Assembly (NCBI GenBank): GCA_012862575.1
Contig: BLSF01000002.1
Location: 62,001-126,000, forward strand
Direction: 5' to 3'
Length of the DNA: 64,000 bases
Source: Parietichytrium sp. I65-24A
Lineage: Eukaryota; Sar; Bigyra; Thraustochytrida; Thraustochytriidae
In this document: piece after piece, positions 8,819-19,788 of the stretch
How positions within the stretch are numbered: the stretch's first letter is position 1
Layout of the letters: each line of letters opens with the position of its first letter
Position numbers and translations under genes: made by a program
Notes under the pieces: model-generated
Seen by the model: only the letters and a program-made list of their open reading frames with translations
The model's database searches: none
Told to the model about the DNA's origin: nothing

Positions 8819-10552
8819 ATGGCGGCATCGATGCTTCGCAACTCTTGGCGGCGCTGGGCAGCTGGCGGCGTGGCAGCGTGCACGGCTGTGGGTGCGTCAA
8901 GATACGCAGACCAAGACGAACTGCACAAGTGGAAGGCAAGGTTGCAGTCAGCGGTGATGGCCGTCGCCCACGCGGAGGAATGGCCGCCAGTGATCGAGAA
9001 TTGGTCTGGCACTCACTCATGCCAGGTGCGAAGGGTGTTCAAGCCATCCAGCGTGGAGGAAGTGGAGGCGATTTTGAGGAACGCAGGCAAAAACAAAGTG
9101 CGAGTCATGGGTTCTGGCTTGTCCCCAAATGGAATTGCATTTACAGATACCAATATTATGACTTTGGAAAACATGAACAAAGTGCTGAACATAGACAAGA
9201 AGAAAAAGCAAATTACCGTGCAGGCTGGCGCGCAAGTTGGTGAAGTCCTCGATACTTTGAAGGATCACGGCCTCACCTTGGCAAACCTTGCGTCCATTAA
9301 CCAGCAGCAGATCGGCGGTTTTACCCAAATCGGAGCGCATGGAACTGGTGCAAGCTTGCCTCCAGTTGAGGAGCAAATTGTTAGCATGCAGATCGTGAGC
9401 CCGGGCATGGGCACGATACGGTTGTCTGCAACCGAGCACCCGGAATGGTTCAAGATGGCCAAGGTCGGGCTGGGCTGCTTTGGAGTGGTGACCGAGGTTA
9501 CGCTGCAATGCGTTGACGCCCACAAATTGAGCGAGGACACAGTTGTTATGAAGACCAGCGAAATCGCCAAGGGTCACGAAAAGCGTTTAAAGTCCAACAA
9601 ACACGTCCGTTACATGTGGATTCCACGTACTGATTCTGCTGTGGTAGTGACGAGCAACCCCGTTAGCAACAGTACTCAAAGCACACCCCCAGAGTCTGCT
9701 CAGGCTCAAGCTGCGAAAATGAAGCCCATGCTTGACTTTCTCGTCGCTTCGGACGAATCGAATCCTGCAGGACTGATCGAGGAAGGCGGGGTGCCAAGCA
9801 ATGCAGAGCGGCTTGGGTTTGGCGATCTCCGAGATTGGCTGCTCAAAGCTGGTGACGGTGTCCTCGATCCTGATCACGTCAAGCGCGTCAACGATGCCGA
9901 GCTCAGCTTTTGGAAGAACAGTGAAAGCAAAGGTCGAGTGGACGACTCGTTCAACGTGCTTGGCTTCGATTGTGGCGGTCAGCAGCTCGTGCTGGAGGTA
10001 GCGATTCCCTGCGGAACTGTTGCCAAGCCAGATGGGCGAGACCTCGAATTTGTCAAAACCATACTGGAGAAGATTGAACAAAACGATATTCCCGCCCCAG
10101 CACCAATCGAGCAGAGGTGGAGCTGCGGGAGCTCTGCAACTTTGAGCCCTGTGTCAAATTCTCTTGGCGACACCTCTGACCCGTCCGCCAAATTGTACTC
10201 ATGGGTGGGAATCATCATGTATTTGCCAACCAAGGACCGCATGAATCGAGTTGCCATTGAAAATAGCTTCTACGTTTACAAACGGTTGGTGGACGAAATT
10301 TCGCGAGAGGGTGACTTCAAGGCCACCACGCATTGGGCAAAGCTTGAAATGCCATGGGCCCAGGATGGAATCGAAGCTCTTCAGGAAGACTTGGCTAAGC
10401 GCTTTCCGCTCGAAGAGATCGAGAAAGTGCGAGCCAAGTTTGACCCTGCCTGCACCCTCACGAATACCTATATTGACGTCATCTTGCGGAAGATGCATCC
10501 GCCTATTCCGCAACCTCACGCTCCTGGCGTCAGGACCACCTTTGTCAAGTAG
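8819..10552 (+). CDS. GLDH: L-galactono-1,4-lactone dehydrogenase, mitochondrial
   Basis: 577 residues. It catalyses the last step of ascorbate synthesis, oxidising L-galactono-1,4-lactone and passing electrons to cytochrome c in the mitochondrial intermembrane space. The FAD-binding VAO-type domain is clear: NWSGTH, then VMGSGLSPNG (residues 96-105). Leu101 is at the position where animal and fungal relatives carry the His that binds FAD covalently, as in plant GLDH. QQIGGFTQIGAHGTGA follows. The active-site Glu and Arg of the plant enzyme match E431 and R433 in PAPIEQRW. The N-terminus (MAASMLRNSWRRW) is a typical mitochondrial presequence. A longer frame starts only at GTG 8783, so ATG 8819 with a good context is preferred. 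No introns. GULO and arabinonolactone oxidase are less likely given the plant-like motifs. Confidence 0.93.
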   Translation: MAASMLRNSWRRWAAGGVAACTAVGASRYADQDELHKWKARLQSAVMAVAHAEEWPPVIENWSGTHSCQVRRVFKPSSVEEVEAILRNAGKNKVRVMGSGLSPNGIAFTDTNIMTLENMNKVLNIDKKKKQITVQAGAQVGEVLDTLKDHGLTLANLASINQQQIGGFTQIGAHGTGASLPPVEEQIVSMQIVSPGMGTIRLSATEHPEWFKMAKVGLGCFGVVTEVTLQCVDAHKLSEDTVVMKTSEIAKGHEKRLKSNKHVRYMWIPRTDSAVVVTSNPVSNSTQSTPPESAQAQAAKMKPMLDFLVASDESNPAGLIEEGGVPSNAERLGFGDLRDWLLKAGDGVLDPDHVKRVNDAELSFWKNSESKGRVDDSFNVLGFDCGGQQLVLEVAIPCGTVAKPDGRDLEFVKTILEKIEQNDIPAPAPIEQRWSCGSSATLSPVSNSLGDTSDPSAKLYSWVGIIMYLPTKDRMNRVAIENSFYVYKRLVDEISREGDFKATTHWAKLEMPWAQDGIEALQEDLAKRFPLEEIEKVRAKFDPACTLTNTYIDVILRKMHPPIPQPHAPGVRTTFVK

Positions 10553-11990
10553 AACCGGAATAGAAAGCACGGGTTCTCATCACGGAAACCAAATCAATTT
10601 TTTTTCCCATTTTGTGTACGAACGAGTCGCGCTTCGCTTTTCCAACAACATTTGTTGGCGCAGTAAACTGTGCCGTCCAGCGCGCAGCAGTCTCTCATCA
10701 AACTCCTTGCGCGCACCGTCTGGAAGAGAAGGGAGGAACCCTTCCCCGCCGTCCAAGGAACAAGATGAACAATTGATAACGTTTCGTTGGAAGCACAACT
10801 TGGTTTTCGCAAAACCTGGAAATTGGGCCTCCTCGACCGTTTCCAAATAGCGCTTTCGCGGCACGTGCTGGCGATATCTTGCGATCTTGGAGCGCTTGGC
10901 CCAACGAATGCAACAGACGCACGTCCCACCCAGTAAGTAGTGGTGAAAGTTACAACGAAGAGCAAGAAGCGGGTCAGAAAAACATGGGATTAATTTTTTT
11001 TTACAAACAATCATCACATGATTTCATTATCTAACGACCCAACAGATCGTCAAAATCACTGGCGATCTATGTTGTCGCAGCTTCGCCGTGAGTCTCTGAT
11101 GCGGTCGGCATAGCTTCAGAATTCGGGAATTCAGATTCACAGCGAGAATAAAACGCTTCCGAAAGTTACTCTCGAGGGCAGGGCCGCGGAGGGACTTGAG
11201 GTCGGCGGTTCGCACTTGGCACCTTCGGACCTTCGCACCTGCCTTGTTGCTCCCCAACAACTCAACAGAAGCTCGCCTTGCTGCATGCCTGAAACGAGTT
11301 GACTCCATGGGGGGGCCATAGCCGTCGCAAGCGAGTACTGATAGTCTAATGCGCGGTTCGATCTTGAGATCCTGGGAAAAGTTGACGTGCAGAAAATGAA
11401 AGATGGAAAACGCAAGTGTGCGGGTGAGAAGCAACTACCTGTAGAGCTTGGGGTGGCGAGACCGTTGCTGCGCGGAATAATTCGGCGTTGGGCATTTTTT
11501 TTTCACCGGTTCGTCAAAGGGTCTCAGTCTCATTCCAGGCACGAAAAGAAAAGACGGCCCCGTACTGGTATATTAATTAATCAATGATTGAATGTCCACA
11601 AACTATAAAGCAAAAACGACGAGTTGATTGGCCCCAGGCCGCACCAGCCGACCGGCTGTACTGCAAACAGCCGCGGCGCTCTTAGTTCGCAGCCGTTTGT
11701 TTGCACTGTTTGCACAACGCAAATTTGCACAATTCAACAACACTTGCGCAAGCTCTTGGTGTGCAAATTGAGTTATCACAACTTGCAAGTCCCGGCGCGT
11801 TCATTGACAGTGAATCCAATAAAAACTGCAGAACGAGCAACCCTCGTTCACAGTCAATTAGTGCGAGCTTACACAGCCAACTCGGCTAACCTAAGGGCCC
11901 GCTAGCATTCGTCCAACCTGTTCCCTTCGTGGGACTTCACACCTAGCCTTTGTTCTGAATACAAGCACTGTCAAGTATTGAGTGCTGGGT

Positions 11991-12003
11991 ACTCACTGTC
12001 AGT
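11991..12003 (+). promoter_or_regulatory. ACTCACWGTCAGT dispersed motif
   Basis: ACTCACTGTCAGT, embedded in a 17-base near-palindrome that begins and ends with GTAC. It is one of six exact copies of ACTCACWGTCAGT (both strands) in the window, all outside coding regions. Function unknown. Confidence 0.45.
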
Positions 12004-13203
12004 ACGCAGTTCGCTCTGCGTCTAGTAGCTAGTAGCTAACTCTGCTGGGAGCGTCCGGTGCAATTGGCAACTTCGTGGATGACAGGAGGTGTTGAATGAG
12101 TCGATGCGTTAGGTCGGGCATTCGAATAGAATTTAGAGATATTTAGAGAAGTTGTCCTCTGGGTTCTGAAGCGAGTGAAAAGGTGAATGAGAGCGTATTT
12201 CAGAATTCAGTGTTCAGAGGCTATTATTGAGGATTCAGCTTGTGATGATATGACTTGCGTTGGCCATGCTTGCCCGACGGCGGATACCTGCAACCGAGTC
12301 GCGGAGCGGAATTGACAACAAGCCGACGACCACGATCGGGCCTAGCGGGCCAAGAGATATCATCAAACTTGGATGACACGAATGTCACGGCTTTCAATAA
12401 GATTACAGCAACCATCCCTACTGGCACTACCGGCCCTCAATACACCATCCATCTGCATCATCACGTCACGAATCTGCGAATCGTCTTTTCTACAGTCCTG
12501 CATAACTAGGACCATACTCACTGTCAGCTCCTCCCACCGGCCCGCACAGGGCAGCCATACTGGTAGAGTTGCGGTAGGAATGTGTACCATGTGTTACGAA
12601 AGGGCAGTGTCCGACTGACTGTCTGGCACCCAAACACTTCTCGGCGTTCTCGGCTAGTTCTATAGTTTAAGATAAAGCGATGTTAGTTGCTCGCGAAGTG
12701 GTTGTTACTGGGAGGAGTTGCGCTGGACGGAGCATACGACGTTTTGCCATCCTGCTTTTCCTGTTTCCTGTTCTTCCTGTTGACATATGTTGACCGTGTG
12801 ACATCATTTAATTCAGCGGGCGGTGCTTGTACTAGTATTAGAATGGGCGGCCTGGCGGAGTTGTATTGGGCAAAGCTTGCAAGCTGCAGCACGCTCCCCA
12901 ATTCTGGCAAATTTGCGCTCAAATTGCACGCTCCGATTGACACGCTCGAACGAGTCAAGCTCTGGTTTGTTGGGCTGTTTCACGAGTTGGAGACTGAGTG
13001 TCTGTCTGTCTGCTCTGAAATTTGCAGCGTCTTGACAGCCAGCGCTCAACTTTTGCGCTCCTGTTTTCTCTTCTTTCCTCCCTCGCATGCTCGCTCCCTC
13101 CGTCGTGCTGTGCTGGCCTTTCTTTCTTTCTCTCTTTGCTTCCATCATGAAGGTCAATTTGGTCAATTGAACGTTTTCATTTCAATTGTCAGCAGACTAC
13201 TGC

Positions 13204-13216
13204 ACTGACTGTGAGT
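13204..13216 (-). promoter_or_regulatory. ACTCACWGTCAGT dispersed motif
   Basis: The plus strand reads ACTGACTGTGAGT, the reverse complement of the W=A form. It lies in the gene-poor region. Same family as the copies at 11991, 29053, 40937, 49486 and 63961. Confidence 0.45.
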
Positions 13217-14413
13217 AACTTACCTGTCGCACGGCCACGCAGTCGGTGGGGCCATTCGCTGGAAAACTGAACGGTGTTGCAGTGGCAATTGCCATTTCGT
13301 CGCCAGAGGAGTGTGTGTTTGTTTCTTCGTTTGTTTGCACTACCTCGTTTACAGTCAATCAAACGTTCACCCAGCGCTGGATGCTCTTGTTAGTGAGTGT
13401 GAGACCATGTCTGTCACAACGGCGACCTGTCTGTGGAGACTGTAGGAAGACGATCGGTGCAGGGAAGTAAGTGCAGGGACTCCGGAGAGGAGGACAAGTA
13501 GGCAGGACACACTCCTTCCTCCACGCCGTCCCGCATCAACCGCTCAGCGAGTTTGAGACTCAAGGCTTGACTCCAACCTACCGATCAACTGATCGGAGTT
13601 GTACAACTTGTTTGGGTATCCCGACAGACAGCAGGCTACGCGAATGCCTAGACTCGGACGGAGGTGAAACGTGGTAGGCACAAAGCCGGCCGCGCTGCGA
13701 CGCTGGTCGCTCCACCGGGACAATGCGATTTCCACACCGGTACAGTACTAGTAGCTAGCAGAGTGAGGTGGGTGCTGACGTGGTTTTCGATGCGGTGCTT
13801 GCGGTGCAGTACAGTACTGGGTAATGAGTACCACTCGCGGTTCGTAGTCGTAGAGCGCATGTAACCAACCAGCTTCACGCGCACAGTCAGGTTCAAGTTC
13901 GTTCACATCATAATATCACAAAACCATGGTAATAACACATGTCAACACCAACAATTGTGCTGCGACACTGTTTGTCTCACACGAACGAAGCAAGTTCGAC
14001 AACTGCGTTGAGCAAGTTCTGAAAGTTCTGAATGATTCTGAACTCCAACAAACACTAGGCTAGCTCAATCGCACTTGCACCTGTGTCACCCGTGTCACCT
14101 GTGTCATTTGTGGCTTCAGTGGCTCTATTGGCTCAAGCGGCTCCTGGTCAAGCTGGCAAAGGCCCGCAAGGAGGGAAGAAGAGTGGGAAGAGTGGGAAGC
14201 AAGAGAACTTTCAATTAACTGCAAATTTAGGAGAGGGCTAAAAGCAAAGGCACACTGCATCGCACCGCTAGATTTGCCAAAGAGCAAACCAAACCCAAAA
14301 CACCTTTTCACGGACGGATCCGACTGACTTTTGGTCGAGGAAAAAGTGTAGAGGTGTTGCAGAGGAGCCCCTTAGCATTTATTAGCTCGCAGCTTATCTA
14401 ACCTAATCATAAC

Positions 14414-14644
14414 ATGGCGCCAAAGAGGAAGCGTGAGACCAAGGCGATGGCTGAGTCGGCTGTTGATGTGAGCCCCAAGCCTGCGAAAGGTGCCCGCAAG
14501 GCGAGCAGCGCGACTCAGGACTTTAGCAGACAGTGGTATTACCAGGAACCCATTGCAATTGAGTTTGACCCGGAGCTCCATGACTTCTTGACTGCAGCGT
14601 TTCCGGAGATGTATACTACTACACTCGCACCAGCTGTAAAGTGA
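14414..14644 (+). CDS. Small basic protein, hypothetical
   Basis: A 76-residue frame from a good ATG. The N-terminus MAPKRKRETK is a textbook monopartite nuclear localisation sequence, followed by Lys/Ala/Ser-rich sequence and then a compact aromatic and acidic stretch (RQWYYQEPIAIEFDPELHDFL) that looks like a folded or peptide-binding element. I recognise no family. The stop follows a GTAAAG that could be a splice donor, so this may be a first exon of a longer protein, but no downstream exon is obvious. The mixed basic/structured composition argues for a real coding sequence; length keeps confidence low. Confidence 0.4.
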   Translation: MAPKRKRETKAMAESAVDVSPKPAKGARKASSATQDFSRQWYYQEPIAIEFDPELHDFLTAAFPEMYTTTLAPAVK

Positions 14645-15174
14645 AGCGAAGTGAGCGGGTCGGGCTCGTTTTCGTTCGCGTGGGACCGCCAACCATATTG
14701 ACAGCAGCAAGCGCTTTTGGTGCGCGAAGTTTGCAGTCGCCTTTTGAGGAATCTAGCTGTACATAATCAATCCAACTTGTTAGTCAACACCATTTCATTC
14801 TGTCGAGTTTGGGTTCTTCGAAATCGATTCTTTGGAATGAGCTGCCCTTCAGAATGCAGAATTCAGATTTTTCGCAAATGTGTCGCAGCGGAAACCTACC
14901 GCTAAGCGTGTAAGCGCCTCGAGTGAGTTTGCGTTTTGCTTGGTAGGTTGTGAGAAAAGAGGTGGAAGTGCTTTCCACTTTTCTGGATAGACATGGTCTT
15001 TGCGGCACGGATTTGCTTGCCCGTTTGCTTCGAAGCTGACTTTATCTAGACTCACGTCCTTTGAAATGGAGTGGGGAAATCTAAAATCGCCCGACTCCGA
15101 AAAATCTTCTTAAAAACAGAAAAAAAAATGGTTGCATCCACCGATATTCGTAATTACAGAATTCAGAATTTAGA
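14645..15174. other. Convergent spacer
   Basis: No gene recognised. It contains two exact CAGAATTCAG words (14857-14866 and 15157-15166). The second lies just beyond the 3' end of the minus-strand CCDC137-like gene. Confidence 0.4.
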
Positions 15175-15924
15175 TTATTTGAAGCGGTTCTGACGGGCCT
15201 CCTTGTACCTGGCCATCGCCTTTTCGCGCAGCGCCTCAAGTTGCAAACGCTCGTAATCAGACCTCGACGAGGACGATGCCCCAGCCCCGCCAGCGCCATT
15301 TGAAAGAAAGCTTAATTTGGCGAACCTAGATCGATCATTCGGGCCACCGGTGCCGACAGTTTTGCTCTTGATAGAATGTTCCGCTCCGAATATCGGCGGC
15401 GCGTCCGCCCGATCATGTAAATGCGATGGCTGGCCCGACTTGCGCATGTATTTCCGCTCCTTCTCTGTCATATCGTCATCGGACTCGTCTCCATCGCGTT
15501 TCCTCTTCTGGGCGGCCTTTTTCTTAAGTTTGCGCTGTTTGGAGAATTCCTTGAGCTTTTCGGCACGATGAGTCTTTTTCTGCTTTGTGGCCAGAAGCTT
15601 TTGCGCGGCTTCTTGCTCCAAGCGTAGTTTAAATTCGAACATTGACTCTCCCGCAGTCCTCTTTGTAATTGCAGATTTAGCTTTGTCCAGTTTGGTGGAG
15701 TCCGCCGTTTCCAAACGCCGCTTCACCTTCTTGAAATGTGCCTCGTCCACTGGTTTGCCCGATTTGTCAAACTTGACAATCTTATTCTTGCTCCGCGTTT
15801 TGCTCTCCCAACCTTCCTTCGTTGCGTCCAGTGCTGTCGGGTCATCGTGTTTGTCGTCCCCCTGGTAAAGGTTTTCCACATCGAAGACCTTCTTGGCCTT
15901 CTTGTATCGGGAAACTCGACCCAT
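15175..15924 (-). CDS. CCDC137-like nucleolar coiled-coil protein
   Basis: 249 residues from the first ATG. The frame extends upstream only from a TTG. It opens with MGRVSRYKKAKKVFD, a basic start shared by small conserved eukaryotic nucleolar proteins. The order of segments recalls human CCDC137: a KxxxGESMFEFKLRLEQEAAQ helix, a long Lys/Arg-rich helical stretch (residues about 120-160), an acidic SDDDM patch, a short PPIFGAEH segment, and a C-terminal helix LQLEALREKAMARYK. The protein is very basic with several nuclear/nucleolar-type signals. A role in ribosome biogenesis or as a chromosome-periphery protein is inferred from family resemblance only. No introns seen. The upstream same-strand neighbour is PPIL3. 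Confidence 0.6.
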   Translation of the reverse strand: MGRVSRYKKAKKVFDVENLYQGDDKHDDPTALDATKEGWESKTRSKNKIVKFDKSGKPVDEAHFKKVKRRLETADSTKLDKAKSAITKRTAGESMFEFKLRLEQEAAQKLLATKQKKTHRAEKLKEFSKQRKLKKKAAQKRKRDGDESDDDMTEKERKYMRKSGQPSHLHDRADAPPIFGAEHSIKSKTVGTGGPNDRSRFAKLSFLSNGAGGAGASSSSRSDYERLQLEALREKAMARYKEARQNRFK

Positions 15925-16657
15925 TCTCCCCTTCTTTACCCGACTGCCCGCAGACAAGAATGGCAAATCGCTTCACCAGCGACTGCGACTGTCTATGTCT
16001 CCGCCGTGCTTGCTGAGTTGAGGGAGGGACGTGGCGATTGCATTCGTGTTCATTTTCGTTCGGTTTTGTTCGTTTTCTTATGTTTTCTTGCTTTTTTGCC
16101 AAGTGTGTGAGGAGTGTAGGAGTGTGAGGTGTGCCACTGTGCCAAGCAAAAGCGTTCCGAGTTTTTTCCTTGCTACCCGAAATTACTACCGTCTCAGTAC
16201 AGGTTGATCATCGACCAGGTGAGCAGCTGTGACCTCTGCCATAATGGGGTGGTGGAGCTGCGCCTTTGAAAGAATGGTTTCAGGACGCTTTTTCAGAGTC
16301 GCTCGACGGTAGAGAAAAGAGAATGAAACCGAGAGAAACATAATGAGCGGCACAGAGAGCGTGGAGTCAAGGAAATGATCATTTTTTAGCGCGGGAAATT
16401 ACTACTCTTCTAGTCGAGCAAAGCAGGCCTGAGCGCAAGGAGGTGATGATCGCATCGTGTCTGTACGGTTGCGAGCACGTCAGGAAAGCAGTCGCAAATT
16501 GCGAAGTTTCTGGAGAAATGGAATACGGCGACTCAAGTCTTGCACGCACCAGAGGAAAAGCTTCGCGAGCAACGACAGCGCAAAGCCCTGGATAACCAAG
16601 TTAGCCGACGAGTGAACGACGTGTGAACGGGAACCGAACCTCTTACAATCACTTTGT
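15925..16657. other. Spacer between CCDC137-like gene and PPIL3
   Basis: No gene recognised. A GA-rich stretch near 16310-16370 reads GA on the plus strand. A 66-codon minus frame at 16480-16680 overlaps the 3' end of PPIL3 and looks accidental. Confidence 0.4.
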
Positions 16658-17140
16658 TCAGTCTGCCAGAGGATTGGCATGTATGGTGATTCGCTCTATT
16701 ATCATTGGGGATTCAGGTCGATTTTTCTTCCCGACAGGCACTTTCTCCATTTTGTCAAGAACATCAAACCCATGGATTACGCGCCCGAATGCGCAATAAG
16801 CATTATCAAGATGGGGCTGAGCACTGTATGTAAAGAAGAACTGGGATCCATTCGAGTTCGACCCATTGTTAGCCATAGACAAAATCCCCCTTGCGCTGTG
16901 CTGAATATTCGGATGAAATTCGTCAAGGAAGGTACCGCCCCAAATACTTTCCCCACCTTTGCCCTTCCCTGTAGGATCGCCGCCCTGCACCATGAAGCCC
17001 GCAATATTTCTATGGAAAGTCAAACCGTCGTAGTAGCCCGAGGCCGCCAGGGCCAGAAAGTTGTAACAAAGCTTTGGCACCTCTGCGCAACACAACTCCA
17101 CCTTCACATCTCCCAGGTTCGTGTGCATGGTTAGCGACAT
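16658..17140 (-). CDS. PPIL3: Peptidyl-prolyl cis-trans isomerase-like 3 (cyclophilin)
   Basis: 160 residues with an ATG start, the same size as human PPIL3 and colinear with it from the first residues (MSLTMHTNLGDVKVEL). Catalytic cyclophilin residues are present: Arg in FHRNIAGFMVQGGDPTG, NGSQFFFTYS, and the His of QPHLDNAYCAFG. The residue equivalent to the cyclosporin-contacting Trp is not at its usual place; here the sequence is HLDNAYCAFGRV, as in PPIL3 orthologues. The C-terminus ITIHANP is diagnostic of this subfamily. It isomerises X-Pro bonds; orthologues are spliceosome-associated and nuclear. Single-domain, no signal peptide, no introns. The gene reads towards the CCDC137-like gene on the same strand. 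Confidence 0.92.
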   Translation of the reverse strand: MSLTMHTNLGDVKVELCCAEVPKLCYNFLALAASGYYDGLTFHRNIAGFMVQGGDPTGKGKGGESIWGGTFLDEFHPNIQHSARGILSMANNGSNSNGSQFFFTYSAQPHLDNAYCAFGRVIHGFDVLDKMEKVPVGKKNRPESPMIIERITIHANPLAD

Positions 17141-19051
17141 TGTCCCACGCTGGTCTCAGAGCTGATTATTTGCCGCACTATTCTGACATTTCCCTCTACA
17201 CACTGCACACTGCCAGTTTGAGTACTCGAGTACTTGCGACACTGCCCTCACATGTCCTCACACTCAGGCTCGCTCTCTATCCAGACCATTAGTGCCACCA
17301 TTAAGGGTTTAAATAATGTATTATCATAAAACCCCAGGTCCGTTCATCAAGCAATATGTGGCATTTGTTTCCAGACCCAGAGTGAGTTGGGAGGATCAGT
17401 TCTTTCTTCGTCTTGAACTTGCTGTCCTCCGCATAGTCCTCTGTATGGGTATCGCACGCGTATGTACATCGCAGAAGGTTTCGTATCTCAGCTCGATTGC
17501 AATTCCTCACATAAGAGAATAATAGCCCCGCTAGCTAGCTGCTCGTTCAAAATCATTTGGGTTCAAGCTTCGAAATCTACACTGTGCTCACATGCAACAT
17601 CGATCGATCAGGACAAGCTTGGAAAATGTACGCAGCCTACAGCCGCTTTCCAAAAGCGGCCTGGACTCGAGCGCCTCAGAATCATCAGTACCAGTGAGTT
17701 ATCATCAGTGTTTCAGACTGTTTCTTCAGAACTCAGAACGCAGAACAGAATTATCGCGAAAGATAAAATAAAGTCGTTCTGGAACTGGGAGAAGCTGGAG
17801 AGAATCGACTCTAAAACGCCTCGCGACTCGGAACACGGCAAGAGACCAGACATTAACTTGCAATTAATTAATACAGTGCATTGCCGTCGTCCTTTGAGCC
17901 AGAAGACACCTAGAAGCTGTGTGGCTCTTTCTCTTCTTATTGTCTTTTTGGTCACTTCTGTGTGCGTGCGAGGTGGAGACATTCGACACCCTTGACCTGC
18001 ATAGTGAAACACAGAGCGCAGTATGACAAAATGACAAGATAATGGAATGAAAATGTACGAGGAAGACCGTGCTTGCGGTCGGTGATGGCTGTGGTATGTG
18101 CTCATATGTGCTCAGTTGGTTGGGTTGATTTTGGTTGGTCATCTATTTGGCTCTGCTAGCTAGAGGCAGGCCTTCCTCACTGCACTGTCTCTGTCTTGGT
18201 CACATCAATTTTGACTGACTAGTGGCACATCCATCTCAGAACAGTGACCGTGACTTCGACACTGTCAACGGCTGGCCAGCGGGACTAGGACAGAGTTCTC
18301 TCTCGTAGCGAGTGTAGCGAGTCCAGAAAGAAGAAAAGCCAGAACAAAAAAAGCCGTCTTTTACCTCCCTCCCTCCCTCCTTCCCCTCTATCTCTCTCTC
18401 TCTCTCATCTACCCAACAGTGTGTAAAGTGCACCGCCTATAGTTTGGGTTGAGTGACTCTTAAGGAGTGTGTATGGTTCTAGGGAGCAAGCATTACGGGC
18501 GATACGAAGTGGCAAATGAGATACGGGCTTGCACACGCGTTAGTAGTATTAGAAACGTTGCGTAAGGGGTCCACGAAGGACGAAGGAATGCGTCTTATTC
18601 TAGGACTTTTGCAGTGAAGCGATGTGAATGATAAATCGGAAAGAGAGAGAGAGATAGATCCTGGCACACTGGAAAATGGGAAACCAACGAAAACCAGCTC
18701 GGAAAACACACTGCGGAAAAGTGGACTGCGCAATTCCGAAGACTCAAAGTCATTGTTCAATTGAAGCATCTTGATTGATTGATTTCACAGTCAATTGAAT
18801 GACTGGAAAAAGTTGATGAATGGGAGACACATAGAAAGAGGAAGCGAGCAGTAAGGCTGCGCTATAGTGGCCCTGTGGATGGCCGTAGTGCGAGCGAGAG
18901 CGAGAGTAGAATCCAGGTCGGGGGACATAGGGATCCATGAAGATCAGTCTGGACTGCTCGAGTAGCAGACCCGAAACACAGACAAGACAGCACCGCAAGT
19001 GCGAGATTCAGAGCACCCGGAACGAGACAGGAGGAGAAAACATCAGTTACC
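17141..19051. other. 1.9-kb divergent spacer (PPIL3 / ankyrin gene)
   Basis: No gene recognised. A (TC)n tract lies at about 18391-18406 and a (GA)n tract at 18641-18654. A TTCACAGTCAATTGA word (about 18785) lies about 265 bases upstream of the ankyrin-protein ATG. The 177-codon plus frame at 17462-17995 lacks coding character. Confidence 0.4.
18641..18654. repeat. (GA)n tract upstream of ankyrin gene
   Basis: Seven GA units on the sense strand, about 400 bases before the ATG at 19052. It is part of the recurring sense-strand GA microsatellites. Confidence 0.7.
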
Positions 19052-19501
19052 ATGTCTGCATTTGAGCTGTGCGAAGCGGCCCACGAGGGGGACATGAAGA
19101 CGGTCAGAAAGCTCATTCAAAAGCAGGGTGTGCCGATCAACTCCAGGGACGAGTCGAACTGGACACCGCTCATGAACGCGGCATACAGTGGGTGCGAGGA
19201 TGTGATCATGTTTTTGCTTGCACAGGACGATGTGGACGTGAACGCTGTGGACAACTCCAACTCGACCGCTTTCCACCAAGTTGCTCTGTCCGGAAATCTT
19301 GAGGCAGTGAGACTCATGCTCTCCGCACCTGATATTGACATCATGATCAAGGATAACCAAGGCTTGCGCGCCGTAGACTACGCAAAGAAGCGCGGGGTAG
19401 AGGACGTGTACAAGCTCATCAAGAAGGAGACTAGTCTGGCATCCAAGCTGAAGAAGGGTGCATCGCGTTTGTCGCAGCGCCTTACTGGCTCTCGCAAGTA
19501 A
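19052..19501 (+). CDS. Small ankyrin-repeat protein
   Basis: 149 residues from ATG. Four ankyrin repeats fill residues about 3-128: a capping repeat (LCEAAHEGDMKTVRKLI), two canonical ones (NWTPLMNAAYSGCEDVIMFLL and STAFHQVALSGNLEAVRLML) and a last one (GLRAVDYAKKRGVEDVYKLI). The remaining C-terminal tail is basic and Ser-rich (SKLKKGASRLSQRLTGSRK). No signal peptide or membrane span, so it is probably a cytosolic protein-interaction adaptor; partners cannot be inferred. The compact, complete repeat array suggests a full-length gene rather than a fragment. A (CT)n tract follows the stop. The downstream gene is convergent. Confidence 0.85.
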   Translation: MSAFELCEAAHEGDMKTVRKLIQKQGVPINSRDESNWTPLMNAAYSGCEDVIMFLLAQDDVDVNAVDNSNSTAFHQVALSGNLEAVRLMLSAPDIDIMIKDNQGLRAVDYAKKRGVEDVYKLIKKETSLASKLKKGASRLSQRLTGSRK

Positions 19502-19788
19502 CGAGCCCACCTGTAGTTCTGGATTCCCCCGCATTGTACACTTTCCGCGCATGCCTTTCGTTTCTCTTATTCTCCTCTCTCTCTCTCTGAAGATGATTTA
19601 CTGATTTAAAAAAAGTCTTTCAACCAGCAGTAGATGACTAAAAGTAGGACCGCTGTCAATCAACAATGAACAAAATAATATGATTGCTGTTCGAGCCCAT
19701 TCTCTCTTTTCTTCTTTTTACAGAACTTTCAGTCGGAAAGAATGAATAAAATTGTACAAACTTTCTTCTCTTGGCAAGGACACAGGGT

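Larger units (their letters stand above)
10553..14413. other. 3.9-kb gene-poor region
   Basis: No convincing coding gene. Open frames on both strands (for example 10580-11017 minus and 12687-13208 plus) start at GTG or TTG, lack recognisable domains and look accidental. The region is rich in short recurring words: three copies of the near-palindrome ACTCACWGTCAGT or one-base variants (11991, 12516, 13204), TTCACAGTCAAT-type words, CAGAATTCAG (12201), and many CAGTACTG/AGTACT words. It may hold long promoters, non-coding transcripts or decayed DNA. Confidence 0.4.

Noticed and set aside
10251-10850. 199-codon plus frame overlapping the GLDH 3' end
   Set aside because: It runs in another frame over 300 bases of a clear GLDH gene and has no domain; an accidental open frame.
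10580-11017. 145-codon minus frame, basic
   Set aside because: The full frame starts at GTG; the internal ATG version has no family resemblance and overlaps AT-rich probable 3' UTR of GLDH.
12687-13208. 173-codon plus frame with hydrophobic stretches
   Set aside because: Starts at TTG, no recognisable domain and composition like the surrounding spacer.
17462-17995. 177-codon plus frame between PPIL3 and the ankyrin gene
   Set aside because: No domain or coding-like composition; lies in promoter territory of both neighbours.
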